Positions 8,935 to 18,266 are shown, counted from the first letter of the stretch. The stretch is DNA of 64,000 bases from Herbaspirillum robiniae (GCF_002213415.1 NZ_NJGU01000001.1:930001-994000); one strand, 5' to 3'. Program-made: numbers and translations. Notes: a model not told the origin generated them from the sequence alone.

Positions 8935-9495
8935 TCAATGCCAGTGCAGGATACGCGCCAGGTAGTCGAAGAACAGGCAATACAGCGCGATCGGCAGCGG
9001 CAGGCCGATCAGCGTGCCCAGCAGGTAATCGCGAAAGCGCACGCCTGACAGCGCCAGCACATAGTTCACCGTCGGCATGGTCTGGCACAGCACGCGCAGC
9101 GTGGAGATGCTGGAGACCGGATGCGTGTCCAGCCGGTGCAGTATCTTCACCACCCAACGGTTGTGGATGACGCGCAAGGCGTCGCCGCCGATGGCGCGGA
9201 TGAAGAAGTAAGTCAGGCAGCATGACAATACCGCGGCCGCATAGGTCGCCACCCCGCCCCACACTTTCCCCAGTGAAAACACCGCCCCGGCCAGGAAGAT
9301 CCAGCCCGGGATGTGCAGCAGGTTGCCCAGGCAGAACAGCGCGATGTAGAGCGCCAGCCCGCTGTAGAGGTTGGCCTCCAGCGCGTCGTGCAGGTAGTCC
9401 GCGCTCAGGTTGCGACGCAGCCCGCTCCATTCGAAGAGCGCCAGCACCAAACCCAGGAACAGCACGAGATAGAAGATGCGCCGGTAGCGCCGCAT
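8935..9495 (-). CDS. VTT-domain (TVP38/TMEM64, DedA-like) membrane protein
   Basis: 186 residues with a short basic N-terminus (MRRYRRI) and several hydrophobic segments. The central GWIFLAGAVFSLGKVWGG and the later LRVLCQTMPTVNYVLALSGVRFRDYLLG are characteristic of the VTT (formerly SNARE-associated) domain. DedA/VTT proteins are inner-membrane transport proteins or lipid scramblase relatives affecting membrane homeostasis; the specific substrate here is unknown. It is convergent with csaA and downstream of the CbiX-like gene on the same strand, 76 bases away. No clear ribosome site precedes the ATG. Confidence 0.8.
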   Translation of the reverse strand: MRRYRRIFYLVLFLGLVLALFEWSGLRRNLSADYLHDALEANLYSGLALYIALFCLGNLLHIPGWIFLAGAVFSLGKVWGGVATYAAAVLSCCLTYFFIRAIGGDALRVIHNRWVVKILHRLDTHPVSSISTLRVLCQTMPTVNYVLALSGVRFRDYLLGTLIGLPLPIALYCLFFDYLARILHWH

Positions 9496-9571
9496 TTGTC
9501 ACTTCCGCAAGCCCGCGCGCGGCACCATGCCACGCGGCGATACAGGTCTGACAGGCGATACGGGGAGCGGT

Positions 9572-9955
9572 TCAGGTGCGCACAGCGGCAACGCAATAGG
9601 CGGCGATGGCCTGCAGCACGGCCTCGTCTTCGCCGGCGGCCGGCACCGCGTCGATGCGCACCTGCGGATGAGCCTGGCGCAGCTGCTCCAGCAGTTGCGG
9701 CAGGTCGCGCCGCACATGGCCGCCCTGGCCCAGGAAGACCGGGACGACGGTGATGCGCTGCGCGCCCGCGGCGATTTCCAGCGCGGCGGCCTCGGGCAGG
9801 CCGGGCTGCATCAGTTCAAGGAAAGCCAGCCGCACGCCGGCGCCGGGCATGGCGGCCTGCGCCAGCGCGCGCAGCCGCTCGAACGGCGCGGCCCAGGCCG
9901 GATCGCGCGCGCCGTGGGCGAACAGGATCAGGCTGTGGACAGAAGTGGAAGACAT
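9572..9955 (-). CDS. CbiX/SirB-like sirohydrochlorin chelatase (single domain)
   Basis: 127 residues, the size of a short single-domain CbiX. The N-terminus SLILFAHGARDPAWAAPF has the family's metal-binding histidine (H in AHGARD), and the following text VVPVFLGQGGHVRRDLPQLL carries the second conserved histidine. These proteins insert Fe2+ or Co2+ into sirohydrochlorin. With CobA nearby and a siroheme enzyme (CysI) upstream, ferrochelation for siroheme is the likely role, though cobalt insertion is possible. It starts 18 bases after the lptG stop on the same strand, so it may be transcribed with lptFG. A precorrin-2 dehydrogenase gene is not seen. Confidence 0.82.
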   Translation of the reverse strand: MSSTSVHSLILFAHGARDPAWAAPFERLRALAQAAMPGAGVRLAFLELMQPGLPEAAALEIAAGAQRITVVPVFLGQGGHVRRDLPQLLEQLRQAHPQVRIDAVPAAGEDEAVLQAIAAYCVAAVRT

Positions 9956-9973
9956 GGATATCGACGCCGGACG

Positions 9974-11104
9974 TCAGTTGCGCTCGACCCACCACAGCGC
10001 GCCCACCGCCAGCACCATGAACAGCAGGCTGGGCAGCGCCGCGGTGATGAAGGCCGGCCAGGTGTTGAGCAGGCCCAGGTGCGAGAAGAGACTGTTGATG
10101 AGCTGGAAGCACACGCCGATCATGATGCCGGTGAAGATCTTCAGGCTCACCCCGCCAGCGCGGAAATGCAGGTAGGCGAACGGCAGCGCCAGCGCCATCA
10201 TCACGAAGATGGACAGCGGGTAGACGATCTTCTTCCAGAACGCGATCTCGTAGCGGTCGGTGCGCTGGTTGTTGGCTTCCAGGTGCTTGGTGTAGGCGCG
10301 CAGGTCATAGGCCGACATGCGATCCGGATCGGCGAACAGCACCGACAGGATTTCCGGCGTCACCTCCGAGGTCAGCTTGACCTCGCCCAGCCTGACGGTC
10401 TTGACCGGCTCGGTGATCTTGCGCTCCTTGCCGCCGGTGAAATCGGACTGCGTCACCTCCGACAGCGTCCATTGATGGTTGCCCTGGTACACGCCGGACT
10501 TGGCCGTCACCATGCGCGCCATGTGGAAATCGTTGTCCAGTTCGTACAGCCTCACGCCCTCGATGCGGCCGTCCGGCTGCACCGCCTGGATGTTGATGAA
10601 GCGGCTGCCGGTGACGTTGCCTTCCAGGCCGTTGTCCTTGATCACGTCCTTGGCCCACATGCCCGAGCGGAACTGCGACGACAGCGAAGCGCCCTGCGCC
10701 TGCAGCTTGAGCTTCTCGGCCCATTCGGTGGCCTTGGGAGCGATCAGCTCGCCGAACAGGATGGTCAGCACCGCAAAGCCGATGCCGATGCGCGCCAGCA
10801 CCTTGGCCGCCATGCCGGTGGACATGCTGGACACGCGCATGATGGTGAATTCGGAACGCGCCGCCAGCTGCGACAGCGTATAGATGGTGCCGATCAGCAC
10901 CGCCGTGGGCATGAGCTCATAGACGTTGCCGGGCAAACCCATCACCACGTACAGCACCGCCTGCTGCAGCTTGTAGCCGTTGCGCCCGACCTGCTCCAGC
11001 TGGCCCATCATCTCGAAGAAGGCGAACAGCGCCAGGAAGGCGGCCAGCGCAAACAGCACCGAGCGGGTGATCTCGGCGGTGAAATAGCGTTGTATGACTT
11101 TCAT
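9974..11104 (-). CDS. lptG: LPS export ABC transporter permease LptG
   Basis: 376 residues, YjgP/YjgQ family, with three N-terminal and three C-terminal membrane segments flanking a periplasmic beta-jellyroll domain. The N-terminus MKVIQRYFTAEITRSVLFAL is the LptG pattern. With LptF and the ATPase LptB it extracts lipopolysaccharide from the inner membrane and feeds it to the LptC-A-D bridge. It follows lptF with a single intervening base, so the pair is translationally coupled. The lptF-lptG pair divergent from pepA is a widespread gene arrangement, which supports the assignment of which paralogue is which. Confidence 0.93.
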   Translation of the reverse strand: MKVIQRYFTAEITRSVLFALAAFLALFAFFEMMGQLEQVGRNGYKLQQAVLYVVMGLPGNVYELMPTAVLIGTIYTLSQLAARSEFTIMRVSSMSTGMAAKVLARIGIGFAVLTILFGELIAPKATEWAEKLKLQAQGASLSSQFRSGMWAKDVIKDNGLEGNVTGSRFINIQAVQPDGRIEGVRLYELDNDFHMARMVTAKSGVYQGNHQWTLSEVTQSDFTGGKERKITEPVKTVRLGEVKLTSEVTPEILSVLFADPDRMSAYDLRAYTKHLEANNQRTDRYEIAFWKKIVYPLSIFVMMALALPFAYLHFRAGGVSLKIFTGIMIGVCFQLINSLFSHLGLLNTWPAFITAALPSLLFMVLAVGALWWVERN

Positions 11105-11105
11105 T

Positions 11106-12236
11106 TCAGGCCTCGCGCTTGAACGTCAGGGCGCGGCGCACGGCCGACCACAATCGGGAAGGATGATAGCGGCTGTTGATGTTGAGCCGCAGCGCGAACA
11201 TGCCGACGATCAGCAGCCCCACCACCACGTGCACCGGCCACCAGGCCAGCATGAAGGACGTGCGTCCCTGCGCCACCGATGCCTGGAACACCGACACCGT
11301 GTTGCTGTAGACCACGAACAGCAGTAGCGCCACCAGCAGGCCCAGCGAACGGCCGGCGCGCGGGTTGACGAAGGACAGCGGGATGGCCAGCAACATCAGT
11401 CCCAGCCCCATCAGCGGCAGCGCAATGCGCCACAGCAGTTCGCCGCGGGCGAAGCCGTCGTTCTTGGCGATCAGTTCGCCCATCTGCAGCGCGCGCGCCG
11501 AGCGGTCGCCGGCGGCAGTTTGTGACTGGTTGCCGATCAGCAGCCCGTAGCGTTCGAAATCGACCATCTGGAAATCCGGCAGGCTGGGCGCGCCGTCATA
11601 GCGACGGCCCTTGTTCATGACCACGAACTTCTCGCCGTCGGGGTCGACCACGGTCTCGCCTTCCTTGGCCACCACCACGCTGTTCTTGCCGTCGGTGTTG
11701 ATGGTGGAGACGAAGATGTTGCGCACCTTGGAAGCGTCGCCGGAAATGCCCTCGACGAAGAAGATGCGGTTGGCGCTGGCCGACTCCTGGAACTTGCCGG
11801 GCGACACGCGCGCGATGTCCTCGCGCTTTTCGAAGCGCTCGCGGTACTCGCTGCTCTGCTGGTTGGCCCACGGGGTGACCACGAAGGACAGCGCCGCGAT
11901 CAGCACCACGATGGGCCAGCCGAAGGACAGCACCGGCTTGATCCAGCGCGACAGCGACAGGCCCGAGGTGAACCAGACCACGATCTCGGACTCCTGGTAG
12001 CTGCGGGTCATCACCAGCAGCACGGAAATGAAACCGGTCAGGATCAGGATCACCGGCATGTAGTTCAGCGACTGGAAGCCGATCAGGGCGATCACGTCCT
12101 GCGACGCGACCTGGCCGCCTGCGGCCTGGCCGAGGATCTTGATCAGCATCACGGTCAGGGTGATGGTGAACAGCGTGGTGAAGACGGCGCCTGCGGTGCT
12201 CGTCAATTCGCGTCGTAGTGCGCGCTGGAAAATCAT
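11106..12236 (-). CDS. lptF: LPS export ABC transporter permease LptF
   Basis: 376 residues, the partner of the neighbouring LptG. It begins MIFQRALRRELTSTAGAVF, typical of LptF. Membrane helices occupy about residues 15-120 and 270-360, with a periplasmic domain between. It acts in the inner membrane in LptB2FG. The gene is divergent from pepA across a 139-base region that must hold both promoters. The start is supported by the conserved N-terminus; no strong purine-rich leader is visible on the minus strand. Confidence 0.93.
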   Translation of the reverse strand: MIFQRALRRELTSTAGAVFTTLFTITLTVMLIKILGQAAGGQVASQDVIALIGFQSLNYMPVILILTGFISVLLVMTRSYQESEIVVWFTSGLSLSRWIKPVLSFGWPIVVLIAALSFVVTPWANQQSSEYRERFEKREDIARVSPGKFQESASANRIFFVEGISGDASKVRNIFVSTINTDGKNSVVVAKEGETVVDPDGEKFVVMNKGRRYDGAPSLPDFQMVDFERYGLLIGNQSQTAAGDRSARALQMGELIAKNDGFARGELLWRIALPLMGLGLMLLAIPLSFVNPRAGRSLGLLVALLLFVVYSNTVSVFQASVAQGRTSFMLAWWPVHVVVGLLIVGMFALRLNINSRYHPSRLWSAVRRALTFKREA

Positions 12237-12375
12237 GCGAAGGCTGGAATTTGTCTAATCGTTGGGCACTGAAGCCGGAGCGTCCTGTCCGGGTTGCCCG
12301 TTAGGCGGAACTCTCACGCGCGTCGCGTTGAAATGAGTTCTATAATCGCCGGGTAAATCATACAAAGGACGAACG

Positions 12376-13896
12376 ATGGACTTTAGCACAAAAACATTGG
12401 ACGCAAAAACCGCCGTAACCGCCGTCAAGACTGGCGCACTGGTTGTCGGCATCTATGAAAACCGCAAGCTTTCCAAGGCTGCGGGCGCGCTCGACAAGCT
12501 GGGCGCGATCAGCGCCGCGCTGAAGTCCGGCGACATTTCCGGCAAGGCGGGCTCGACCCTGCTGCTGCGCGGCGTGACCGGCATCGCCGCCGAACGCATC
12601 GTGCTGCTGGGCCTGGGCGCCGAAGAAGAGATTTCCGACAAGAGCTTCAACGCCGCCGCGCAGTCGCTGGTGCGCACCCTGGCCACCCTGGGTTGCGACG
12701 ACGCAGCGCTGGCCCTGCCCTTCGACGGCGTCAAGGGCCGCGACCTGGCCTGGGCCGTGCGCAGCGTGGTGCTGGCCGGCCGCGACGCCATCTATCGCTC
12801 CGACATCCTCAAGAGCAAGAAGGACCCGGTCCCCACCGGCGTGAAGAAGATTGCCTTCCTGACATCGGCCGCCAACGGCCCCGCCGCCAAGGCCGCCCTG
12901 GCCGAAGCCGTGGCGCTGGCCAACGGCATGGCGCTGACCAAGGACCTGGGCAACCTGCCGGGCAACGTCTGCACCCCGACCTACCTGGCCAACACCGCCA
13001 AGAAGCTGGCCAAGCAATTCAAGCTGGGCGTGGAAGTGCTGGACCGCAAGCAGCTCGAAGCGCTGAAGATGGGCAGCTTCCTGTCGGTCACCAACGGCAG
13101 CGACCAGCCGCCCAAGTTCATCGTCCTGAAGCACATGGGCGGCAAGTCCAAGGATGCGCCGGTGGTGCTGGTGGGCAAGGGCATCACCTTCGACACCGGC
13201 GGCATCTCGCTCAAGCCGGGCCTGAACATGGACGAGATGAAGTACGACATGTGCGGCGCCGCCTCGGTGCTGGGCACCTTCCGCACCATCGCCGAACTGG
13301 GCATCAAGCTCAACGTCATCGGCGTCATCCCGACCTGCGAAAACATGCCCTCCGGCCGCGCCACCAAGCCGGGCGACATCGTCACCTCGATGTCGGGCCA
13401 GACCATCGAAGTGCTCAACACCGACGCCGAAGGCCGCCTGATCCTGTGCGACGCGCTGACCTACGTGGAGCGCTTCAAGCCGGCCGCCGTGGTCGACATC
13501 GCCACCCTGACCGGCGCCTGCATCGTGGCCCTGGGCCATCACAACTCGGGCCTGTTCACGCGCGAAGACGACGCCCACGACAAGCTGGCCGGCGAACTGC
13601 TGGCGGCCGGCCGCGAAACCGGCGACACCGCCTGGCGCATGCCGATCCAGGACATCTACCAGGAACAGCTGAAGTCCAACTTCGCCGACATCGCCAACAT
13701 CGGCGGCCAGCCGGCCGGCAGCGTGACCGCGGCCTGCTTCCTGGAACGCTTCACCCGCAAATACACCTGGGCCCACCTGGACATCGCCGGCACCGCGTGG
13801 AAGAGCGGCGCGGCCAAGGGCGCCACCGGACGTCCGGTGCCCCTGCTGACCGCCTGGCTGCTGAACCAGGCGCGCGGCAAGTCGGCCCGTTCGTAA
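12376..13896 (+). CDS. pepA: Cytosol (leucyl) aminopeptidase, M17 family
   Basis: 506 residues, normal for PepA. The C-terminal catalytic domain contains [17 protein letters not shown] (metal and catalytic lysine region) and the M17 signature N348TDAEGRL355 that holds two metal ligands. It is a hexameric cytosolic enzyme with two divalent metals that removes N-terminal residues from peptides; in enterics it also binds DNA in site-specific recombination. The start [12 protein letters not shown] follows the leader AAAGGACGAACG. It is divergent from lptF and followed 72 bases later by an intrinsic terminator. Confidence 0.96.
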   Translation: MDFSTKTLDAKTAVTAVKTGALVVGIYENRKLSKAAGALDKLGAISAALKSGDISGKAGSTLLLRGVTGIAAERIVLLGLGAEEEISDKSFNAAAQSLVRTLATLGCDDAALALPFDGVKGRDLAWAVRSVVLAGRDAIYRSDILKSKKDPVPTGVKKIAFLTSAANGPAAKAALAEAVALANGMALTKDLGNLPGNVCTPTYLANTAKKLAKQFKLGVEVLDRKQLEALKMGSFLSVTNGSDQPPKFIVLKHMGGKSKDAPVVLVGKGITFDTGGISLKPGLNMDEMKYDMCGAASVLGTFRTIAELGIKLNVIGVIPTCENMPSGRATKPGDIVTSMSGQTIEVLNTDAEGRLILCDALTYVERFKPAAVVDIATLTGACIVALGHHNSGLFTREDDAHDKLAGELLAAGRETGDTAWRMPIQDIYQEQLKSNFADIANIGGQPAGSVTAACFLERFTRKYTWAHLDIAGTAWKSGAAKGATGRPVPLLTAWLLNQARGKSARS

Positions 13897-13912
13897 GCGT
13901 ACGGGCGCGGCG

Positions 13913-14911
13913 ATGCGTGAAACCTGCCTTTCTTCACGCCATCGCGCGCCGCAAGCTGCAAGCGCAGAAAAGCCGCCGCATCGCCGGCGGCTTTTTTGCG
14001 CCCCGTTCCTGTTGACGCTGCTGGCGATCGCACTCGCCGGCCCCCTGCGCAAGGCCGGCGCGGTCGATGCCGCTGCGGTGCTTCCGCAGACCGTCCATTT
14101 CCCCTCGGCCGACGGCAAGACGCAGCTGACCGGCTATCTCTTTGCACCCGCCGGCGCCGGGCCACATCCGGCCATCGTGATGCTGCACGGTCGCGCCGGT
14201 CCCTATTCGATCAACGTCAACGCCCGATGCACCCAGGTCGGCCCCGGCGTCGCCTCGGCTTGCGACGCCGCCGCGCTCACCCAGCGCCATCGCGCATGGG
14301 CGCGCTACTGGAGCGAACGCGGCTACCTGGCGCCGCATGTGGATAGTTTCGGCCCGCGCGGCGTGGCGCATGGTTTCGGCCGTCATACGCACGGCGCGCC
14401 CGAACGCGCCGCCACCAACGAGCTCGATGTGCGCCCGCTGGACGCCGAAGGCGCGCTGGCCTGGCTGGCCGCGCGCAGCGACGTGGCGCGCGAACGCATC
14501 ATGCTGCAGGGCTGGTCCAACGGCGCCAGCACCGCGCTCAACGTGATGATCCGGCAAGCCATGCATCCGCCGGCCGCTGGCGCCCCGGCCTTTGCGGCGG
14601 CGATCGCCTTCTATCCCGGCTGCGGTCCGCGCGCCCTGCTCTCGCAGTCGCCGCGCATCGACCGGCCGCTGCAACTGCTGCTGGGCAGCGCCGATGAGGA
14701 AGTCTCGGCCGAGGGTTGCAAGCGCGTGATGCGGCAGGTCCAGCTGGCCGTCGGCGCCGAACCGCCGGTGGTGACCACCTATGCCGGCGCGACCCACGAT
14801 TTCGACGATCCCGGCGCCCGTCGCCAGGCGATCGAAGCCAACCGCACCGCGCTCGGCGACGCCCGCATGCGCCTCGGGCCCTGGCTGGACCAGGTGCGCT
14901 CCCTGCCCTGA
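13913..14911 (+). CDS. Exported dienelactone-hydrolase-like alpha/beta hydrolase
   Basis: Up to 332 residues. The core shows the oxyanion region VMLHGRAGPYS, the nucleophile elbow GWSNG (Ser near residue 202) and a late histidine in GATHDFDDPGARRQ, giving a Ser-Asp-His hydrolase of the dienelactone-hydrolase type. The N-terminus RRRLFCAPFLLTLLAIALAGPLRKAGA resembles a signal peptide, suggesting a periplasmic enzyme. The start is uncertain: the ATG at 13913 is upstream of the pepA terminator, so the true start may be an alternative codon (for example TTG near 14011) after it. The substrate is unknown and no pathway neighbours help. Confidence 0.7.
   Translation: MRETCLSSRHRAPQAASAEKPPHRRRLFCAPFLLTLLAIALAGPLRKAGAVDAAAVLPQTVHFPSADGKTQLTGYLFAPAGAGPHPAIVMLHGRAGPYSINVNARCTQVGPGVASACDAAALTQRHRAWARYWSERGYLAPHVDSFGPRGVAHGFGRHTHGAPERAATNELDVRPLDAEGALAWLAARSDVARERIMLQGWSNGASTALNVMIRQAMHPPAAGAPAFAAAIAFYPGCGPRALLSQSPRIDRPLQLLLGSADEEVSAEGCKRVMRQVQLAVGAEPPVVTTYAGATHDFDDPGARRQAIEANRTALGDARMRLGPWLDQVRSLP
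13968..13997 (+). terminator. Intrinsic terminator after pepA
   Basis: A stem AAAAGCCGCCG pairs with CGGCGGCTTTT around a six-base loop and runs into six or more T residues. It ends pepA transcription. It lies inside the open reading frame of the next gene, near its assigned N-terminus. Confidence 0.85.
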
Positions 14912-15131
14912 CGCTCCATACAGGATTGCCTCCCGGAAAAACGGGTGACGCCCTGCAGCAAAAATAATTCTCGACTAAACTGGTCGGGTTTTGCGGAAAA
15001 GCGCCTCCTGTTCAACGAAAACGCGTTCGGAACGCGCTTCCCGCCCCCATACAACAACGGCCGGCACGGCGCCACGGGAATGTCACCGGAGCACGGCCCT
15101 TATCCCCAGCCAACGCCAAGAAAGGATTTAC

Positions 15132-16232
15132 ATGACTCTCGCCAGCCAAACCAGCGACCTGTTCAAGCCTGTGCAACTGGGTCCGATCCAGCTGCAAAAC
15201 CGTATCGCCATGGCGCCGCTGACGCGCAGCCGCGCACAAGCCGGCGACGTGCCCAGCGAATTCGCCGCCGACTACTACGCCCAGCGCGCCGGCGCCGGCC
15301 TGATCATCGCCGAGGCCACCCAGATCTCGCAGCAAGGAAAAGGCTATGCCTGGACGCCCGGCATCTACGACCAAGCCCAGGTCGCCGGCTGGAAGAAAGT
15401 GACCGACGCCGTGCACGCCAAGGGCGGCCACATCTTCCTGCAGCTGTGGCACGTCGGCCGCATCTCCCACCCCGACCTGCAGCCGGGCAACGCGCTGCCG
15501 GTGGCGCCCTCGGCCATCGCACCCGAAGGCAACGCCTTCACCGAAACCGGCTTCAAGCCCTTCGTCGCCCCGCACGCACTGGAGCTGGCCGAACTGCCGG
15601 GCCTGATCGAGCAGTACAAGACCGCGGCCCAGCTGGCCATCCAGGCCGGTTTCGACGGTGTGGAAATCCACGCCGCCAACGGCTACCTGCTGGACCAGTT
15701 CCTGCGCGACAAGACCAACCGCCGCACCGACGCCTACGGCGGCAGCATCGAGAACCGCGCGCGCCTGCTCCTGGAAGTGGTGGAAGCCGTCACCTCGGTG
15801 GTGCCCAGCGAACGCGTGGGCATCCGCCTGTCGCCGCTGAGCCCCTTCAACGACATCGCCGACAGCGACCCGAAGGCCCTGTTCAGCTACGTGGTGGAAC
15901 AGTTGAACAAGTACAAGCTGGTCTACCTGCACGTGGTGGAAGGCGCCACCGGCGGTTCGCGCGACGTGGAGAACGGCTTCGACCTGCAGCTGCTGCGCGG
16001 CCTGTTCAAGGGCGTCTACATCGCCAACAACGGCTATGACCTGGCCATGGCGACCAAGGCCCGCGAAGGCAACCTGGCCGACATCGTGGCCTTCGGCCGT
16101 CCGTGGATCGGCAACCCCGACCTGGTCGAGCGCTTCAAGCACGGCGCCGAACTGGCGTCCTTCAACCCGGACACGCTGTACGGCGGCGGCGCGGCCGGCT
16201 ATACCGACTATCCGGCGCTGAACCTGGCCTGA
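15132..16232 (+). CDS. Old Yellow Enzyme family NADH:flavin oxidoreductase (NemA-like)
   Basis: 366 residues from an ATG preceded by AAAGGA. It is an FMN-binding TIM barrel with the family marks MAPLTRSRA (about residue 29), LQLWHVGRISH, DGVEIHAANGYLLDQFLRD with the YGGSIENRARLLLEV block, and the late GRPWIGNPDL phosphate-binding region. Such enzymes reduce activated alkenes, N-ethylmaleimide, nitrate esters or other electrophiles with NAD(P)H in the cytoplasm. The NemA-like subgroup is inferred from overall likeness; the physiological substrate is not known. A terminator follows directly, so the gene is monocistronic. Confidence 0.9.
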   Translation: MTLASQTSDLFKPVQLGPIQLQNRIAMAPLTRSRAQAGDVPSEFAADYYAQRAGAGLIIAEATQISQQGKGYAWTPGIYDQAQVAGWKKVTDAVHAKGGHIFLQLWHVGRISHPDLQPGNALPVAPSAIAPEGNAFTETGFKPFVAPHALELAELPGLIEQYKTAAQLAIQAGFDGVEIHAANGYLLDQFLRDKTNRRTDAYGGSIENRARLLLEVVEAVTSVVPSERVGIRLSPLSPFNDIADSDPKALFSYVVEQLNKYKLVYLHVVEGATGGSRDVENGFDLQLLRGLFKGVYIANNGYDLAMATKAREGNLADIVAFGRPWIGNPDLVERFKHGAELASFNPDTLYGGGAAGYTDYPALNLA

Positions 16233-16254
16233 TATCGCCCGCGCGGCAAGATCA

Positions 16255-16281
16255 ACGGCTCGCCCCAGGCGGGCCGTTTTT
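16255..16281 (+). terminator. Intrinsic terminator after the Old Yellow Enzyme gene
   Basis: A ten-pair stem (ACGGCTCGCC with GGCGGGCCGT, one G-U pair) around the loop CCA is followed by a T run. It separates the reductase gene from the OmpV-like gene. Confidence 0.8.
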
Positions 16282-16390
16282 CTTGGCGCCGCCGGTGCGG
16301 CGCGCAGCAATGCCTGAAACAAGCGCCGCCAACGGCTACAATGCGTGCAGCAGTCTCATCCGATGCCCCACCCAAGCACGACGACACATA

Positions 16391-17149
16391 ATGAAAACGA
16401 CCATCGCCATCTTCGCAGCACTGCTGTGCGCCGCTCCCGCCATGGCCCAGCAAGCCTCGCCCGACGCCGCCGGCAGCGAGCTTCCCGACCGCATCGTGGG
16501 CGACCTCGGCGCCGGGGTCTTCCACCTCGAACGCAACGGCCTGTCCAAGCACAGTCACAATACGGTGCTGCCTTACGCCTACTTCGACTATGGCCGCTTC
16601 TTCGCGCGCCTGGACACCTTCGGCGTGAAGACCGCCAAACTGGGCTACGGCTACCTGGAACTGGCGGGACGGATCAACTTTGAGGGCTTCGACGCCGACC
16701 GCGGTCTGCACCGCCGCTCCGACCCGATCCCGCTGGGCATCGGCACCTACCAGGAGACGCCCTACGGCGCCTTCTTCCTGAACGCCTTCTACGACTTCAA
16801 CAAGTCGCACGGCACGCTGGCCGAGGCGATCTATGCGGCCCAGGTGGACGTGAGCCGCGTGAGCATCTATCCGCAGATCGGCGTGGAATACCGCAGCGGC
16901 AACTACAACAACTATTTCTTCGGCGTCGATTCCACCGAATCGGCCGCCAGCGGACTGCGCCAGTACAGCGCCGGTTCGTCGACCAGCCCGCTGCTGGGCC
17001 TGTCGGCCGACATGCCGGTCTTCGGCGACTGGCGCCTGAACCTGACCTGGCGCCGCAAGTGGCTGGGCAACTCGGTGGCCGACAGCCCGCTGGTCCACCG
17101 CAAGGTCGAAGACATGGGCCTGGTTGCGTTGAGCTACCACTTCAAATAA
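16391..17149 (+). CDS. MipA/OmpV family outer-membrane protein
   Basis: 252 residues from the ATG at MKTTIAIFAALLCAAPAMAQ, a clear signal peptide with cleavage after AMA. The mature part has alternating-hydrophobicity strands, many aromatic residues and ends in SYHFK close to the C-terminal aromatic rule for beta-barrels. The stretch LGAGVFHLERNGLSKHSHNTVLPYAYFDYGRFF and the later DWRLNLTWRRKWLGNSVADSP resemble the MipA/OmpV family. MipA was described as a scaffold for murein enzymes, OmpV as an outer-membrane barrel; the role here is unknown. Longer in-frame starts run through the preceding gene and are rejected. Confidence 0.75.
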   Translation: MKTTIAIFAALLCAAPAMAQQASPDAAGSELPDRIVGDLGAGVFHLERNGLSKHSHNTVLPYAYFDYGRFFARLDTFGVKTAKLGYGYLELAGRINFEGFDADRGLHRRSDPIPLGIGTYQETPYGAFFLNAFYDFNKSHGTLAEAIYAAQVDVSRVSIYPQIGVEYRSGNYNNYFFGVDSTESAASGLRQYSAGSSTSPLLGLSADMPVFGDWRLNLTWRRKWLGNSVADSPLVHRKVEDMGLVALSYHFK

Positions 17150-17472
17150 GCGGCTGCAACGCCCTTTCCCCGGCACTGCGCCCGGCGCGCACGCAGAGCA
17201 GAGCTTGAGCTCTTCGCTATGCGTCGCGCCTGTCGGCGGCGCTTGATGACCTTGCCCCTCCCGCGTCTGACAGCACAACGAAATGCGCCAGCTCATGTAG
17301 TGTTTTCATTGAGCTTTGCCTGCGCAGCCGCTACGCTGCCCATGTCGCCTCCCCCAAAAAAGTCGGAACAGGACAAACAGAATCCGGTACGCGCCACGAT
17401 CCGGTAGAACAAATCAATCGCCGGGCTTTCCTCCCCCACTTGGGATTTTTCACTCAAACAAAGAGGTGAGTC
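17150..17472. other. Intergenic region upstream of the first PEP-CTERM gene
   Basis: This 323-base gap contains no convincing gene. A short open frame at 17219-17407 has no family likeness or good leader. A small hairpin AGAGCTTGAGCTCT lies near 17200 without a T tract. The promoter and AAAGAGGTGA leader of the downstream PEP-CTERM gene must be at its right end. Confidence 0.5.
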
Positions 17473-18039
17473 ATGCAAAAGCACTTGAGCAGCCTGCTGC
17501 TCGCGGTATCGCTTGCGGCGGCAGGCACCGCAGCCCACGCGGCGCAGATCAACAGCACCACGCCGCTGGAGTTCGAAGGAAAGACATCGACCTTCGGCTC
17601 CGCCTTCGACACCGCGCAATCCGGCCAGACCTTCCAGGAAAACTTCACGTTCAGCACCGCCGGCGCCTCCACGGCGACCTCGGCGGTGATCTCGATCGCG
17701 TTGAACGACGCCTCCGCCCTCAACATCACCGGCTTCACGCTGAGCGGCAACGGCAGCAGCTGGAGCGGCACCAAGTCGGTGATCGGCGCCACCCAGTACT
17801 TCACGCTGCAGGCTTCCAACATCGCCGCCGGCGACTACACGCTGGCCGTGACGGGAACCGTGAACGGCACCGCAGGCGGCAGCTTCGGCGGCAACATCAG
17901 CGTCGCGGCCGTGCCGGAAGCCTCGACGACCGCCATGATGCTGGGCGGCCTGGCGGTGGTCGGGCTGGCGGCAATGCGCAGCCGCCGGCGCAACCAACTG
18001 CGACAAGATCCGGGAGGCGCCAACCTGCAGCCGGCCTGA
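17473..18039 (+). CDS. PEP-CTERM sorting-domain protein (copy 1 of a tandem pair)
   Basis: 188 residues. A Sec signal peptide (MQKHLSSLLLAVSLAAAG, cut after AHA) is followed by a beta-rich, Ser/Thr/Gly/Asn-rich domain starting FEGKTSTFGSAFDTAQSGQTF, similar to the FxDxA-type PEP-CTERM families. The C-terminus has VPEAS, a hydrophobic helix MMLGGLAVVGLAAM and the basic cluster RSRRR: the tripartite PEP-CTERM signal recognised by exosortase. Proteins of this kind are surface- or matrix-associated and usually linked to exopolysaccharide. Unusually, 15 residues follow the arginines. The leader GAGGTGAG precedes the ATG. No exosortase gene is in the window. Confidence 0.85.
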   Translation: MQKHLSSLLLAVSLAAAGTAAHAAQINSTTPLEFEGKTSTFGSAFDTAQSGQTFQENFTFSTAGASTATSAVISIALNDASALNITGFTLSGNGSSWSGTKSVIGATQYFTLQASNIAAGDYTLAVTGTVNGTAGGSFGGNISVAAVPEASTTAMMLGGLAVVGLAAMRSRRRNQLRQDPGGANLQPA

Positions 18040-18149
18040 ACGACAGGCCTCGCCAAAAGCCATACCGGTTCGATCCTGGTTGCATACCCGTTCGACACCC
18101 GTTTGCCTCCGACCAGGAGGCCGGAGCCGCCGGCTCCACCGACAAGACT

Positions 18150-18179
18150 GGGCCAGCCATTGCGGCTGGCCCGTTTTTT
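18150..18179 (+). terminator. Intrinsic terminator after PEP-CTERM gene 1
   Basis: GGGCCAGCC and GGCTGGCCC form a perfect nine-pair stem around ATTGC, followed by G and six T residues. It isolates the first PEP-CTERM gene from the second. Confidence 0.88.
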
Positions 18180-18266
18180 CGCCCTCGCCGCGCCATGATC
18201 CGGGCAAGGAAATGGCGCCGAAAACCGTTGCGAAATATTTCCCATGAGATTTTTTTTCGCAACCAG

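Noticed and set aside
9527-11122. 531-codon plus frame opposite lptG and the CbiX gene
   Set aside because: Covers real minus-strand genes with conserved motifs; low-complexity His/Arg/Gln content.
12358-14118. 586-codon minus frame opposite pepA
   Set aside because: Shadow of pepA, which has the M17 signature in the plus frame.
17219-17407. 62-codon plus frame before PEP-CTERM gene 1
   Set aside because: No leader, no recognisable domain, odd composition; treated as intergenic.
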